From contig NZ_JAGGKK010000001.1 in assembly GCF_017873675.1 (NCBI RefSeq), positions 186,001-250,000 of the forward strand: a DNA stretch of 64,000 bases, read 5' to 3'. The stretch is from Virgibacillus litoralis (GTDB lineage Bacteria > Bacillota > Bacilli > Bacillales > Amphibacillaceae). The position numbers and the translations under genes are program-made. Positions 53,599 to 63,031 of this stretch are shown here, piece after piece (within the stretch, counting starts at the first letter, position 1; each line of letters begins with the position of its first letter). The notes under the pieces are model-generated. The model had not been told where the DNA came from. It did no database searches and worked only from the letters and a program-made list of their open reading frames with translations.

Positions 53599-54072
53599 AT
53601 GATTGAACCATCGACAGAAAAATTAACAAATAGAATATTAATAGAATTCGCTAAAACAATCGAAATGTTTGGTTTAACTCCATTGGAATCAAGACTATTT
53701 GCTTATATGTACTTAGCAGAAAAACCAATGACATTAGATGAAATGAGTGACGGATTAGGTAAAAGTAAAACCTCTATGAGTACTAGTATCCGAAGTTTGT
53801 CTGATTTAAACCTTGTAACCCGTGTATGGAAGAAAGGAGTACGAAAGGATTTATATGAAGCCAATACTGAGCTTTTTAAAAATTTCATGAGTTTTTACGT
53901 AAATAAATGGTTCGATGCGGTTAACCATCAGAAAGATTCATTGGAAGAACTAATTGAAAAACTTGAGCAACATGGGACTGAGCAAGAACCCGATACATAC
54001 GAAAAGCTCCTAAAGATTATAAATTTTCACAAACAGGTAGAATCAACGTTTCGAAACATAAATCAAAGTTAA
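53599..54072 (+). CDS. GbsR/OpcR-type transcriptional regulator
   Basis: A 157-residue MarR-superfamily protein of the GbsR group: winged helix near 30-90 (PLESRLFAYMYLAEKPMTL, then DEMSDGLGKSKTSMSTSIRS, RVWKKGVRKDLYE) and a C-terminal helical part. It lies divergent from opuA, as expected for OpcR-like repressors that respond to glycine betaine or choline. AAGGAGG precedes the ATG at 53599; a GTG at 53581 is upstream of that site. A second, longer member is encoded at 58137. Confidence 0.85.
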   Translation: MIEPSTEKLTNRILIEFAKTIEMFGLTPLESRLFAYMYLAEKPMTLDEMSDGLGKSKTSMSTSIRSLSDLNLVTRVWKKGVRKDLYEANTELFKNFMSFYVNKWFDAVNHQKDSLEELIEKLEQHGTEQEPDTYEKLLKIINFHKQVESTFRNINQS

Positions 54073-54082
54073 TCTTTAAACG

Positions 54083-54424
54083 CTATTTTTCATTTTCTTC
54101 TATAATCCGTATAAATTCATTCATTAAAGAAGGATAGTATCCTTCTTTTTTTAAAGCATAAATTGTTTCATTTGGATACAGCTTTTCACTAAGCATACCA
54201 GCGAAGTGAACAAGTAAACTAGTAAAATTCAAAAAACCTTCTTCTTTTTGTTCCTCGAATTGACTATCCAACATTTTCAAAAGCTCCATTGTCTCATCAA
54301 ATTCCATTCGTGAAATATCTTTTTGGATAAGCAACTTAATAAAAGGAAACTGCTCAATATTAATAACTTTTGCTAATAAACAAAGATGAAAGGCCGTTGC
54401 TTCATTTTGATCTAAATGTTCCAA
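54083..54424 (-). CDS. yhaI: YhaI family protein (DUF1878)
   Basis: A 113-residue helical protein of unknown function. It matches B. subtilis YhaI in EEQKEEGFLNFTSLLVHFAG and in the C-terminal TIYALKKEGYYPSLM. A longer frame begins at an ATG at 54484, but GGGAGG stands 9 nt before a TTG at 54424, and the protein from that codon has exactly the B. subtilis length. The 3' end lies 11 nt from the convergent regulator gene. Confidence 0.82.
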   Translation of the reverse strand: MEHLDQNEATAFHLCLLAKVINIEQFPFIKLLIQKDISRMEFDETMELLKMLDSQFEEQKEEGFLNFTSLLVHFAGMLSEKLYPNETIYALKKEGYYPSLMNEFIRIIEENEK

Positions 54425-54610
54425 TAAAAATGACCTCCCAAAATAATTTATTTTAACTCTTTTATCCCTTGGCACATCAGTCATGATAAGGGTTATAAAA
54501 AAAGGCTATTTTTTTTACAAAAAAACTATTGCTTTTTATGGTGAAACGTACTATTATGCTTGAAGGATTGGTCATGATTTTAGCGAGCTATTTTACTGGA
54601 GGGATCAAAA

Positions 54611-55156
54611 ATGAATTGCTGGAAAACCATTAATTTTAATAAAGACTATGGAATAAATAGGTTATATCTTCTATCATTTTTGATTGGCCTAGTATCATTC
54701 GTATTTCTTTATGTACCATTTTCAATTATACACGGTACAGTAAATTTAAACGAATTTGGGATTATTCCATTAATTATAGCATTGCTCTTTTTACCAACAG
54801 TTCATTCGTTTATGCATATCTTACCATTAATTATGATGTATAAACGAGTAAGATTAACTTATAAACGAAAAAACTTATTCTTTCCTATTATTAATTATTA
54901 TACAAAAAAACCATTGACAAAAAAAGTTTCTTTACTAGTCGCAATTGCACCAACATTGTTCATTACGATACCAGCTGGAATGGCAACCTATATGTTCGTC
55001 GATTATTATGTATACTTTCTCTTATTCACATCGATCCATATAGCAATGACTTTTACAGACTTTTTATATTTAATCAATATCTCAAAAGCACCTAAACGAT
55101 CCTATGTCGAGAATAGCAATGATGAATTTGCAATTTTAGTGAAACAACAAAATTAA
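54611..55156 (+). CDS. yhaJ: DUF3267 membrane protein (YhaJ-like)
   Basis: A 181-residue protein with four helices of the DUF3267 group, some members of which are thought to be membrane zinc proteases. The place of an HExxH motif reads HSFMH (in PTVHSFMHILPLIMM near 75), so the catalytic glutamate is missing and metallopeptidase activity is doubtful. GGAGGG precedes the ATG. yhaJ adjoins prsA in B. subtilis too. Name moderately sure; function unknown. Confidence 0.72.
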   Translation: MNCWKTINFNKDYGINRLYLLSFLIGLVSFVFLYVPFSIIHGTVNLNEFGIIPLIIALLFLPTVHSFMHILPLIMMYKRVRLTYKRKNLFFPIINYYTKKPLTKKVSLLVAIAPTLFITIPAGMATYMFVDYYVYFLLFTSIHIAMTFTDFLYLINISKAPKRSYVENSNDEFAILVKQQN

Positions 55157-55163
55157 TTTGTAG

Positions 55164-55194
55164 AGGATCTGACATAAAGAGTCAGGTCCTTTTT
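55164..55194 (+). terminator. Terminator of yhaJ
   Basis: AGGATCTGAC and GTCAGGTCCT are inverted around ATAAAGA, followed by TTTT. Confidence 0.85.
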
Positions 55195-55236
55195 AATTAT
55201 CTAGCGTACTATAAAATTTAAGTGCTATGGATAATC

Positions 55237-55520
55237 GGACTTCCGAATCAGCCACGTCCAGCTCCGACGTACAGGACGTACTAGTACCGGTGACGCCACA
55301 GGACGTGGCGTTCTCACCGGCCAGCGCCTAGCGCCTAGTGGACTTCCCTCCCCGTGTCTACGATAAGTCAACATCGAATCACTTACGCTCTTCGTGTATC
55401 CTTTATCTCAGGGAAAAGGAAGATCGACTAAGACCGCCGCTTTGCGCGGCAACGTCGACCTACCCGCGATGCGCGGGCACAGTCCATACGGCGCTGAACA
55501 GGCGCTTGCGCTTTTGTTCA
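55237..55520. repeat. GC-rich ~283-bp intergenic repeat (R2, copy 2, inverted)
   Basis: Starts GGACTTCCGAATCAGCCACG and ends TTGCGCTTTTGTTC. It is the reverse complement of 38850-39131 with scattered differences (for example CTACCCGCGATGCGCGGGCA against the GTGGGTCGAC side of copy 1). The gap 55157-55613 otherwise holds only the yhaJ terminator and the leader of the next gene. Confidence 0.85.
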
Positions 55521-55613
55521 TAGAAATAAACGATTTAATACTGTTCATCATGTTCATATTTTGATACAGTTAAGTATGAATTATGTTGTATGCTTCTTAA
55601 GGGGGTTTTTTAT

Positions 55614-55799
55614 ATGAGTATTCTTTTTCCTGTTTATGCAGTGTTTATATTATTAGTTTTTAATTCTCTAACACATCAATTCTGCATGAAAATGGAGATG
55701 AAAGAAAAAAAGCAATCCACAGTGTTCCGAGTCATTAATATCATGGTTCTCATATTGCTAATAACTTCTTACGTAAAAGTGTTAAATGTAATAACCTGA
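55614..55799 (+). CDS. Small two-helix membrane protein
   Basis: A 61-residue protein, MSILFPVYAVFILLVFNSLT as first helix, a basic/hydrophilic loop (KMEMKEKKQSTVFR) and a second helix to the end. Not recognised. AAGGGGG stands 8 nt before the ATG at 55614; the upstream in-frame ATG lacks a site. It lies between yhaJ and prsA on the same strand. A short hydrophobic protein at this place may be an accessory membrane protein; nothing more can be said. Confidence 0.6.
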   Translation: MSILFPVYAVFILLVFNSLTHQFCMKMEMKEKKQSTVFRVINIMVLILLITSYVKVLNVIT

Positions 55800-55899
55800 G
55801 ATATAAATAATTACTACCTATTTTTTTTGCAATAAAAGTGTTATATTAATGCAATAGTTGTAAAATTTATTGAAACAAAATGATTAGGAGTGTTCACAC

Positions 55900-56787
55900 A
55901 TGAAAAAACTAGCAATCGCTGTCACACTTTCAGCTACTATTTTAGGCTTGACGGCCTGTAATTCTGATGAAAGTGACAATTCAGAAGTTGTTGCAGAAAC
56001 AAAAGCTGGGAACGTTACAAAAGAAGAATTTTATCAGGAATTAAAGGATACTAATGGTGCTAGTGTACTGCAGCAACTAGTAACTGTCGAAGTACTAAAT
56101 GATAAATATGATGTTTCCGAAGAAGAAGTAGATAAAGAGCTTAAAAGTGTAAAGGACCAATTAGGTGATCAGTTTCAACAAGCAATACAGCAACAAGGTT
56201 TCAAAGATGAAGAGGCGTTCCGTAAGATGTTACGTATTAGTCTCCTACAGGAAGCAGCTGTAGCTGAAGATATTGAGATTAAAGAAGAAGATCTTAAAAA
56301 ACAATATGAGCGTATGAAAACAGAAGTACAGGCACAGCATATTTTAGTAGAAGATGAAAAGACGGCAAAAGAAGTGAAGCAGAAGTTATCTGATGGAGGA
56401 GATTTTGCCAAGTTGGCTAAGGAATATTCAACAGATACTTCCAATGCAGAAGATGGTGGAAAACTTGGATACTTCTCATCTGGTAAAATGGTACCTGCAT
56501 TTGAAGATGCCGCCTACAATATGGAGGTTGGTGAAGTTAGTGACCCAGTCCAAACAGAGCATGGATTCCATATTATTAAAGTGACGGACAAGCGTGAAAA
56601 AGAAGAAGATATCGGGTCATTCGAAGATAATAAACAGGACATTCGTCGTAGTATCTTGAATCAACGTATGGATCCACAAAAAGCAAGAGAGAAAATTAAT
56701 AAATTAATTGAAGATGCTGAAGTTGATATTAAAGTAGAAGGATTAGAAGATATCCTTAATTCTCAACCAAGTAATCCTCAAGGATAA
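55900..56787 (+). CDS. prsA: Foldase lipoprotein PrsA
   Basis: A 295-residue extracytoplasmic peptidyl-prolyl isomerase that helps secreted proteins and penicillin-binding proteins fold. Lipobox GLTAC with acylated Cys20; an N-terminal chaperone region to about 130; a parvulin domain about 135-230 with AQHILVEDEKTAKEVKQKL, GGKLGYFSSGKMVPAFEDAA and TEHGFHIIKVTDK; and a C-terminal helix returning to the N-domain. AGGAG precedes the ATG. Monocistronic with a bidirectional terminator. Confidence 0.95.
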   Translation: MKKLAIAVTLSATILGLTACNSDESDNSEVVAETKAGNVTKEEFYQELKDTNGASVLQQLVTVEVLNDKYDVSEEEVDKELKSVKDQLGDQFQQAIQQQGFKDEEAFRKMLRISLLQEAAVAEDIEIKEEDLKKQYERMKTEVQAQHILVEDEKTAKEVKQKLSDGGDFAKLAKEYSTDTSNAEDGGKLGYFSSGKMVPAFEDAAYNMEVGEVSDPVQTEHGFHIIKVTDKREKEEDIGSFEDNKQDIRRSILNQRMDPQKAREKINKLIEDAEVDIKVEGLEDILNSQPSNPQG

Positions 56788-56790
56788 AAC

Positions 56791-56832
56791 AAAATCGGCT
56801 AATCCATCATTGTATGGACTAGCCGATTTTTT
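56791..56832. terminator. Bidirectional terminator between prsA and yhaL
   Basis: AAAATCGGCTAATCCAT and ATGGACTAGCCGATTTTTT form a 16-17 bp stem with one mismatch. The right end touches the yhaL stop codon. Confidence 0.9.
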
Positions 56833-57028
56833 ATTGGGATACATGCTGCTCCCTATCTTGTTTATGTTTGCGTTCCTCTTCCAAGCGATCCATATAGATT
56901 TTGCCTTCACGTTCAATAAATTGGTGTTCCAGTTGCTTTTCAGCACGCATTGCTCTAAAAGCCATATAACCACTAAGAAAAATAAAAATAATCAGCATAA
57001 AAACCCACCAAGGTACTCCAACTATCAC
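56831..57028 (-). CDS. yhaL: Sporulation YhaL family protein
   Basis: A 65-residue protein with one N-terminal helix (PWWVFMLIIFIFLSGYMAF) and a charged C-terminal helix (QFIEREGKIYMDRLEEERKH). It matches the YhaL family by length, layout and position beside prsA; in Bacillus it is linked to sporulation. A GTG start with AAGGAGG at 8 nt is used. The biochemical role is unknown. Confidence 0.85.
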   Translation of the reverse strand: MIVGVPWWVFMLIIFIFLSGYMAFRAMRAEKQLEHQFIEREGKIYMDRLEEERKHKQDREQHVSQ

Positions 57029-57098
57029 GATTTAGCCCTCCTTGTCCATCAATCTATCAGATGTATATGAACAAATCAGCAAAAAAATGACTTACTCC

Positions 57099-58046
57099 TT
57101 AGTTCTCTTCGAAAAGTGGTTTATAGAATGCTCTATTATCCATTGCAAACATTCGCTCTGTGAATTCCCCAGGTTTAACTTTATCCAGCGAACGATTTAG
57201 CATATTCATTTTTGCATCTATCAAATCGATTAAATGTAGTAGCTCTGCTTCCCGGACTAACGGAGGTTTAGGGCTTCCCCACTCTGCTTTTCCGTGATGT
57301 GATAATACCAGATGCTGTAATATCAGGACTTCTTCCCCTTCAATTTCCAGTTCCTTAGATATATGTCCTATTTCCTCAACCATCATAGGTATATGACCTA
57401 GCAATTTACCTTCTATAGTATATGAAGTCGTAACTACACCAGATAATTCTTTAAGTTTACCAAGGTCATGTAGTATGATGCCTGCGTATAGTAAATCTTT
57501 GTTTAACTCCGGATATAGTTTATGAAGCTCTTTTGCTAACGCAAGCATGCTTACAATATGGTGTGCTAAACCAGAAACATATTCATGATGATTCTTGCTT
57601 GCAGCAGGATACGTTAATAGTGCCTCCTGATACTTTTTAATAAAAGCACGAACGATTCGCTGCATAGATGGATTTTTCATTTCAAAAATAGTTTCCGTTA
57701 GTTTTTCCATTAAAACTTCTTTTTCAACTGGAGCCTTAGCCACAAAGTCAGAAACTTGTACACCATCAGTTGATTGTGCCGGCCGAATAGAAGTAATTTT
57801 TAATTGTGCCTTCCCTCGAAACTGATTAATTTCTCCAGTAAGTTTAACAATCTGTTCTGGTACAAAAATTTCCTCATCTTCTTTGTTGGTATCCCAAAGT
57901 TTTGCTTCTATCTCACCTGTTGCATCACGTAAAATTAATGTAAGAAACGGTTTACCGTTACTTGTAACTCCACGTGAGGATTCTTTTATTAAAATAAAAT
58001 TTTCAAACGAATCACCTATACTAAAATTTCCTATTCCGTTCTTCAT
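57099..58046 (-). CDS. yhaM: 3'-5' exoribonuclease YhaM
   Basis: A 315-residue nuclease, the length of B. subtilis YhaM. An N-terminal OB-fold ([20 protein letters not shown] near 30, [10 protein letters not shown] near 75) is followed by an HD domain with [13 protein letters not shown] near 160, [10 protein letters not shown] near 200 and [14 protein letters not shown] near 255. It trims RNA and may act on DNA. The frame extends to 58103, but GGGGAGG at 6 nt fixes the second of two close ATGs (MKNGIGNF). In B. subtilis it is in the yhaONM operon; here a regulator gene lies between yhaN and yhaM. Confidence 0.93.
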   Translation of the reverse strand: MKNGIGNFSIGDSFENFILIKESSRGVTSNGKPFLTLILRDATGEIEAKLWDTNKEDEEIFVPEQIVKLTGEINQFRGKAQLKITSIRPAQSTDGVQVSDFVAKAPVEKEVLMEKLTETIFEMKNPSMQRIVRAFIKKYQEALLTYPAASKNHHEYVSGLAHHIVSMLALAKELHKLYPELNKDLLYAGIILHDLGKLKELSGVVTTSYTIEGKLLGHIPMMVEEIGHISKELEIEGEEVLILQHLVLSHHGKAEWGSPKPPLVREAELLHLIDLIDAKMNMLNRSLDKVKPGEFTERMFAMDNRAFYKPLFEEN

Positions 58047-58136
58047 AATCATCCTCCCCCGTAGACTGAAAAGAGACCGACAAAGGGCATAACAAGGTGT
58101 CACGCCATTTTTATGTCCATCTCATCTCGGTGTTTT

Positions 58137-58688
58137 TTATTTATCATTTTTTGGAATATATTCAAAAATCTTTCCTGATTCGATCAATTGAATAACTTGC
58201 ATGAGCCACTCATAATAATTTTGTGCATATCGAAGCCTGTCAATATCCTGATGGATCTTCCGCTTTAAATCGTTATCAGCAGTTTCTTGTAAAATCTCAT
58301 TTAGCTCTGCAATTGCCTCGTCCGCCTCTTCAATATTTGTTTCCGTATGCTGACGCCAACGATTTCCGAATAACGACGTAAACGACTTGTACCAGTCTTC
58401 TTCAGATTGGTATAAATCTTTTCGTATTCCTTTTTTAAATGTAGATTCAACCATTTTCATATCAGATAAAGCACGAACGCCTGTGGACATACTGGTTTTA
58501 CTCATTTCTAATGCATCTCGCATATCATCCAATGTCATTGGCTGATTTGAAAAATATAAAACACCATATAACCGTCCTACAGAGGAAGTAATTCCATATA
58601 GATTCATGTTTCTAGCAATTACCTGAATAAACTTTTCGATTGTTTCTTCATATTTTTCTATGTCGTTTGGCGTGTTTTCATTAGGCAA
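58137..58688 (-). CDS. Second GbsR-type regulator
   Basis: A 183-residue MarR-superfamily protein of the GbsR group: a winged helix with SSVGRLYGVLYFSNQPMTLD near 40-60, then DDMRDALEMSKTSMSTGVRA and STFKKGIRKDLYQ, and a longer C-terminal coiled region with YAQNYYEWLMQVIQLIESG. GbsR senses choline and controls glycine-betaine synthesis and opuB in B. subtilis. GGAGGG stands 7 nt before a TTG at 58688, which replaces a longer TTG frame at 58709. No gbsAB or opuB is in the window, so the target is unknown. It is not Hpr/ScoC. Confidence 0.85.
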   Translation of the reverse strand: MPNENTPNDIEKYEETIEKFIQVIARNMNLYGITSSVGRLYGVLYFSNQPMTLDDMRDALEMSKTSMSTGVRALSDMKMVESTFKKGIRKDLYQSEEDWYKSFTSLFGNRWRQHTETNIEEADEAIAELNEILQETADNDLKRKIHQDIDRLRYAQNYYEWLMQVIQLIESGKIFEYIPKNDK

Positions 58689-58772
58689 TGCATTTCCCTC
58701 CAACTGCAATATTCGTCCTTAAATGATGTCAAATTCTGACTCAGTTATCTGAAAATAGTTTATCATTAATGA

Positions 58773-61739
58773 CTAATTTATGCTAACAGAATTTCTCAGG
58801 TTAACCACGTTTGTATTGCCAGCGAATTCCGCGACGTCTTTCTTGCAAGTAAACAGAATAATTTGCTGGTTTCTGGAAAAATCAGACAGCATTCGTATTA
58901 TCCGCTTCGTACGATTCAAGTCAAAGTGGACAAAAGCATCATCAATTATGAAAGGTAAACGATGTTTTTCACTCATAACATCACTTATTCCCAATCGCAG
59001 AGAAACATACAGTTGATCAACTGTCCCTTGTGATAATTCTTGGGCCTGATAGCGTATACCATCAGTGGATTCTACCTGAAATGGAATGTTGGTTGTTGGA
59101 GCATAGATGTGTATATATTTATTTGCTGTCAGTGCTCTAAAATAAGCTGTTGTCTTTTCAATTACTACCCCCATATATTTGTCGCGATAATTACCTTTTG
59201 TTTCAACTAACATTTCCTTAGCGGTTTTATAAACTGACCATTCTTCTGCTAATTTTTCGAGTTGCTCCTGCTCCATATTAAATCGATGCAATACTTCTGA
59301 GTGCGTCTCAGAGGACTCCATATTTGAAAGGTCGGCATCTATATCTGCTCGTTCCTGTCGCATCTGATCTATTTCTTTTTCGAGCTTTTCTATCTGTGAT
59401 GTTACTTGTTCCTGGTATACTACCAACTCACTTTCCTGAGTCCCTTCTTGTTCCAGCAACGCTTTAAACTCTTCTTTATTTTGCAGAATCCGTGCAATCT
59501 GTTCTTTAAGCTGTTTCATTTCAGTATCATGTTTCTGCTTTTGTTCAAATTGCTTTGCTTTTTTTAGAAAGTCATCTTCTGTTTTTGTGTTGGCAAAAGA
59601 AATTAAATCTGCTATTTCCTGTTCATATACGTGCATTTGTTGTTTCGTCACTCGTTGTTGGTCGACATTATCAGCAATCCACGTTTCATATTGTTCTAAT
59701 AATCCAATTACGCTTTGATATTCAGTCAATAAGTCCTCTATTTTTTCAAGTTTTTCTTCAACTGTATTACCCGTTTCCCAATTCCTTTCCTGGTAAAACG
59801 CAGTCAGATGCTCATGAAAATCGGTTATTTCTTTCTCTAAGGCATTAAGTTGGCTTCTTAATTGATTTCTTTCCCGATCAAAGTTAATTAACTGTTTCAA
59901 TGTATGAAAAAACTCTGGCCAATACATTGTCTCAATTTGCTTAAGAAACGGATATTGCTCATGCTGAGAGATTACCATCTTATTTAAACGATCTTTCTTT
60001 TGCTGTAAGGCATTTTTCTTTTCTTCCCACTGTAATAACTCAATATCGATTGACCTTAATCTATCCTTTAAGGAGGCTAGATCGTTTTTCTTTTGATCAT
60101 TTGCTTCAAGTAATTGTTCTGCCTCAGAGCTTTCTTCAGCAGTTACTTGATCGGAAACTACTTTTTTATTCTGCAACATACCTTCCATATCACGCATGGA
60201 CTTCCGACTGACTACCTGTTGTATAATCCCGCTAGCAAGAATTAGGGCTGACACGCCAAATAATGCTGGTTGCCCCTGAACGATCGCAAAAATACTTAAG
60301 ATGAATGCAGCAACAGCACTTCCAATCAACGATAGTTTTGCGCGACTTTCTTTTTTCTCCTTAACTTTCTTCCAGTTTTTTTGTTGTTCAATGTTCTCCT
60401 CTCTTGCTTTCTTTAGATATTCCTGATGTTGATAATCATTGATTCGTTTCGATAACTCACTAATGTAGTTCTCTTTAAGAAGTGAATCAGTGAGCTCAAA
60501 CTGCTGGCTGATTAAATAATCACGATTTTTCTTTAATTGCCTGTACTCCTGTTGTATATGTTCCTCTGTTAGCATTACCTGATCCAAATCATTCTTAAGC
60601 TGATTCCACGATTTTTCAATATGAAATGGGAGGTTTATTGCAGTTAGATCCTCATGTGTAAGTCCAATATTTAATTGATCTAATTCTGTCTCAATTTGTA
60701 TATCCATTTTCTTTATTGACTTATCTTGCTTGTCTTGCTCTCTTTTATTCTCTAGGTAATGCTGTTTTTGCTGAATAATTGCTTCTGCATCTTCATATAC
60801 GACTTCATCATACAAACTAGAATGGAGCGTATCCTTCTTTTCTTTATATTTAACTTGATTATCCTGTAGTACGGATAATTCACTTTTTAAAGGCAGTAAT
60901 TTTTCCTTTAGTGTATTAAATCGTTCAACTCCATTTTCAGGGAATATCATATCAGCAGGAAAAGTGGCGAGTTGTTCCTTCTCACGTTGGTACGCTTTAA
61001 TAATTGGAAGGGCTTGCTGTTTCTTTTCAGTAAAAAGGAGATCCTTCTTCGCCTTTTCCAGTTGATCTTGATACCTTTCGATTGCATCAGAAATAGCTAA
61101 TACGTTTGCTTTTTTATCCCGATAGGCGGATTCTGTCTCCTGGTAGCTTTGTAATGAGGTAAACAAGTCATCCAGCGTTTCCAGCTGCTGATTAATTTCA
61201 GGTTTCTTTCCGAAAGGTTTAAACAGTTCACCAATTTTATTGTCGAGTTGCTTTTCGATTGCATAAATATTTTTAGAACCAGTCAACCCAACTCCAAGCA
61301 ATACCTCACCAAGTTCATCTTCCTTCATATTTCTTATATTCATTAAATCAGCAGCAGAAAAGGAAAAAATGGATTGGTATGTTGCCTGTGTCATACCGTT
61401 CAACCGTTCCTGCAGCCAATCCTCTCCATGGGATTGACCATCTGCTGTGTAACATGTAGCTGACCCGTTCTGTATTCCATCAATCCGTTCAATCGTAAAT
61501 TCACCATAATCAGCGTCGAATATCGTTAGTCTTCCACCCATTTTCCCACTTGTTTTGGGTTGAAAATATGCCCGTTTTTTTGGAGGTAATCCAAATAGCA
61601 TAAATAATATAAAATGCTGTAAAGTAGATTTCCCCGATTCATTCTCTCCATATACACATACAAATGACCCAGCTGAAAAGTCAATTGTGTCATCAACCCA
61701 TTTCCCAAAACCATAAATGGTTGCATTTCTTATTTGCAA
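58773..61739 (-). CDS. yhaN: YhaN AAA/SMC-like DNA repair ATPase
   Basis: A 988-residue SbcC/Rad50-like protein. The N-terminal ATPase has GENESGKSTLQHF near 35 and the C-terminal half has LSQGTVDQLYVSLRLGIS and IIDDAFVHFD near 920-945. Long coiled coils lie between, interrupted near 480-520 by two hydrophobic stretches (SLIGSAVAAFILSIFAIVQG), a YhaN-type hallmark. It is thought to act with YhaO at DNA ends (also called SbcE). A TTG at 61739 with GGAGGTGAT at 8 nt is preferred over the ATG at 61754; it then starts 1 nt from the yhaO stop. Confidence 0.9.
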   Translation of the reverse strand: MQIRNATIYGFGKWVDDTIDFSAGSFVCVYGENESGKSTLQHFILFMLFGLPPKKRAYFQPKTSGKMGGRLTIFDADYGEFTIERIDGIQNGSATCYTADGQSHGEDWLQERLNGMTQATYQSIFSFSAADLMNIRNMKEDELGEVLLGVGLTGSKNIYAIEKQLDNKIGELFKPFGKKPEINQQLETLDDLFTSLQSYQETESAYRDKKANVLAISDAIERYQDQLEKAKKDLLFTEKKQQALPIIKAYQREKEQLATFPADMIFPENGVERFNTLKEKLLPLKSELSVLQDNQVKYKEKKDTLHSSLYDEVVYEDAEAIIQQKQHYLENKREQDKQDKSIKKMDIQIETELDQLNIGLTHEDLTAINLPFHIEKSWNQLKNDLDQVMLTEEHIQQEYRQLKKNRDYLISQQFELTDSLLKENYISELSKRINDYQHQEYLKKAREENIEQQKNWKKVKEKKESRAKLSLIGSAVAAFILSIFAIVQGQPALFGVSALILASGIIQQVVSRKSMRDMEGMLQNKKVVSDQVTAEESSEAEQLLEANDQKKNDLASLKDRLRSIDIELLQWEEKKNALQQKKDRLNKMVISQHEQYPFLKQIETMYWPEFFHTLKQLINFDRERNQLRSQLNALEKEITDFHEHLTAFYQERNWETGNTVEEKLEKIEDLLTEYQSVIGLLEQYETWIADNVDQQRVTKQQMHVYEQEIADLISFANTKTEDDFLKKAKQFEQKQKHDTEMKQLKEQIARILQNKEEFKALLEQEGTQESELVVYQEQVTSQIEKLEKEIDQMRQERADIDADLSNMESSETHSEVLHRFNMEQEQLEKLAEEWSVYKTAKEMLVETKGNYRDKYMGVVIEKTTAYFRALTANKYIHIYAPTTNIPFQVESTDGIRYQAQELSQGTVDQLYVSLRLGISDVMSEKHRLPFIIDDAFVHFDLNRTKRIIRMLSDFSRNQQIILFTCKKDVAEFAGNTNVVNLRNSVSIN

Positions 61740-61740
61740 G

Positions 61741-62976
61741 TTAATCACCTCCATTCTTTAAAAGTTCATGAACCAGCATATGCTTTGCTTGGTGTTTAAT
61801 ACGGAGTTCATCTTCACCAATAATCGGCTCCATGTATTTCCTCGCCTGTTTATGCTGGTATAATTCCTTTAAATATGATTGGATGGATACCTCGTCAAAA
61901 TGGCGAATTAGTTCCCCTACAAAGTGCTCTCCCTGTGCCAGTTCATTGTCTATAGAATACAGACGTTCAACCTGATAACGAAAAATATATTTCCAATTTG
62001 CCTGGTGGAGAATAGTTTCATTAACGAGCTCAATTACTTCATCCATCAATTGTTCATCGGCCCAATTTTGCAGATTATCCTGATTGCTTTTAAATAATAG
62101 CTGAAGTAATTGTGGTCCTAAATCCTTTGTGTATTTACTTATTTCACTCTGTATTTTCGTTTCTAACTGATGAAGCTCATCACAATCAGAAACATCAATA
62201 GTTAAAGCATTATATTGAAGTGAGTGCAGTGGTATAAATGTCATTGCTGTATCTGTTTCCGATAATACAACATGGTAACATCCCTTATCCCCAGTCTCTT
62301 TGCGGTTCCGTCCTTGAATGTTCCCGGGATAAACAATAAAGGGGTTCTCTTTTAATACTTCTCGCTGATGAATATGGCCAAGCGCCCAGTAATCAAAGTT
62401 CTTTTCAGTTAGATCCGATAAATAAAATGGAGCATATAAGTCGTGGTCTGTATTACTGTGTAAACTTCCATGAAGCATCCCAATGTGAAATGGAATTTTT
62501 CCTGGAAGTCGTTGATATTCTTGTGCCTTTTTTGATAACACGGACCGATTTTCATAACTGAATCCATAAATAGCCGCACAGATTTCATTATTTTTTTCAA
62601 ATGTAAAATGAGACACTTTTTCATTTGGGAAAATAAATACATTATCCGGATATGTAACAGGATGGATGTTCCCATTAATAAAATCATGATTCCCATAGGA
62701 TAAATAAACATTGATGTCATGGTGCTGCAATTGTTCAAATGCCCTTCGTAAATGGACCTGTGCTTTTAGGCTCTGTTTTTCATTATCAAATAAGTCACCA
62801 ACAATCAGCACAAAATCAACTTTATTATCAATTGCAGCTTGAACTAATCGATCTAAGGCATTAAATGTGCTATTTCTTACTTTCTTAAATATATGTTCGG
62901 GAATATGTGCAAGCCCCTTGAACGGGCTATCCAGGTGCAAGTCTGCCGCATGAATAAATGAAATTTGTTCTGTGAT
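61741..62976 (-). CDS. yhaO: YhaO metallophosphoesterase, DNA exonuclease (SbcD/Mre11-like)
   Basis: A 411-residue calcineurin-like nuclease. Metal motifs are FIHAADLHLDSPFKGL at the N-terminus, LIVGDLFDNE near 60, YGNHDF near 95, HGSLH near 165 and LGHIHQRE near 202. Partner of YhaN. No ATG, GTG or TTG lies at the family start. GAGGGTGG stands 7 nt before an ATC codon (62976-62974) that gives the length and N-terminus of B. subtilis YhaO; the only in-frame standard start is a TTG at 63021 without a ribosome site. A LexA-like box lies upstream. Confidence 0.9.
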   Translation of the reverse strand: MTEQISFIHAADLHLDSPFKGLAHIPEHIFKKVRNSTFNALDRLVQAAIDNKVDFVLIVGDLFDNEKQSLKAQVHLRRAFEQLQHHDINVYLSYGNHDFINGNIHPVTYPDNVFIFPNEKVSHFTFEKNNEICAAIYGFSYENRSVLSKKAQEYQRLPGKIPFHIGMLHGSLHSNTDHDLYAPFYLSDLTEKNFDYWALGHIHQREVLKENPFIVYPGNIQGRNRKETGDKGCYHVVLSETDTAMTFIPLHSLQYNALTIDVSDCDELHQLETKIQSEISKYTKDLGPQLLQLLFKSNQDNLQNWADEQLMDEVIELVNETILHQANWKYIFRYQVERLYSIDNELAQGEHFVGELIRHFDEVSIQSYLKELYQHKQARKYMEPIIGEDELRIKHQAKHMLVHELLKNGGD

Positions 62977-63031
62977 ATGACCACCCTCTTTTAAATAGAA
63001 TTTATATTTCCATTTTACCAAAAATTACGTA

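Noticed and set aside
58137-58688. Hpr/ScoC regulator
   Set aside because: The position near yhaM and prsA suggested it, but the winged-helix sequence (EMSKTSMSTGVRA, FKKGIRKDLYQ) is that of the GbsR family.
58773-63021. sbcC and sbcD
   Set aside because: The large ATPase has the YhaN-type hydrophobic pair in the coiled coil and lies beside yhaM and yhaP; the pair matches yhaN and yhaO better than the separate sbcCD pair, which in B. subtilis follows addA.
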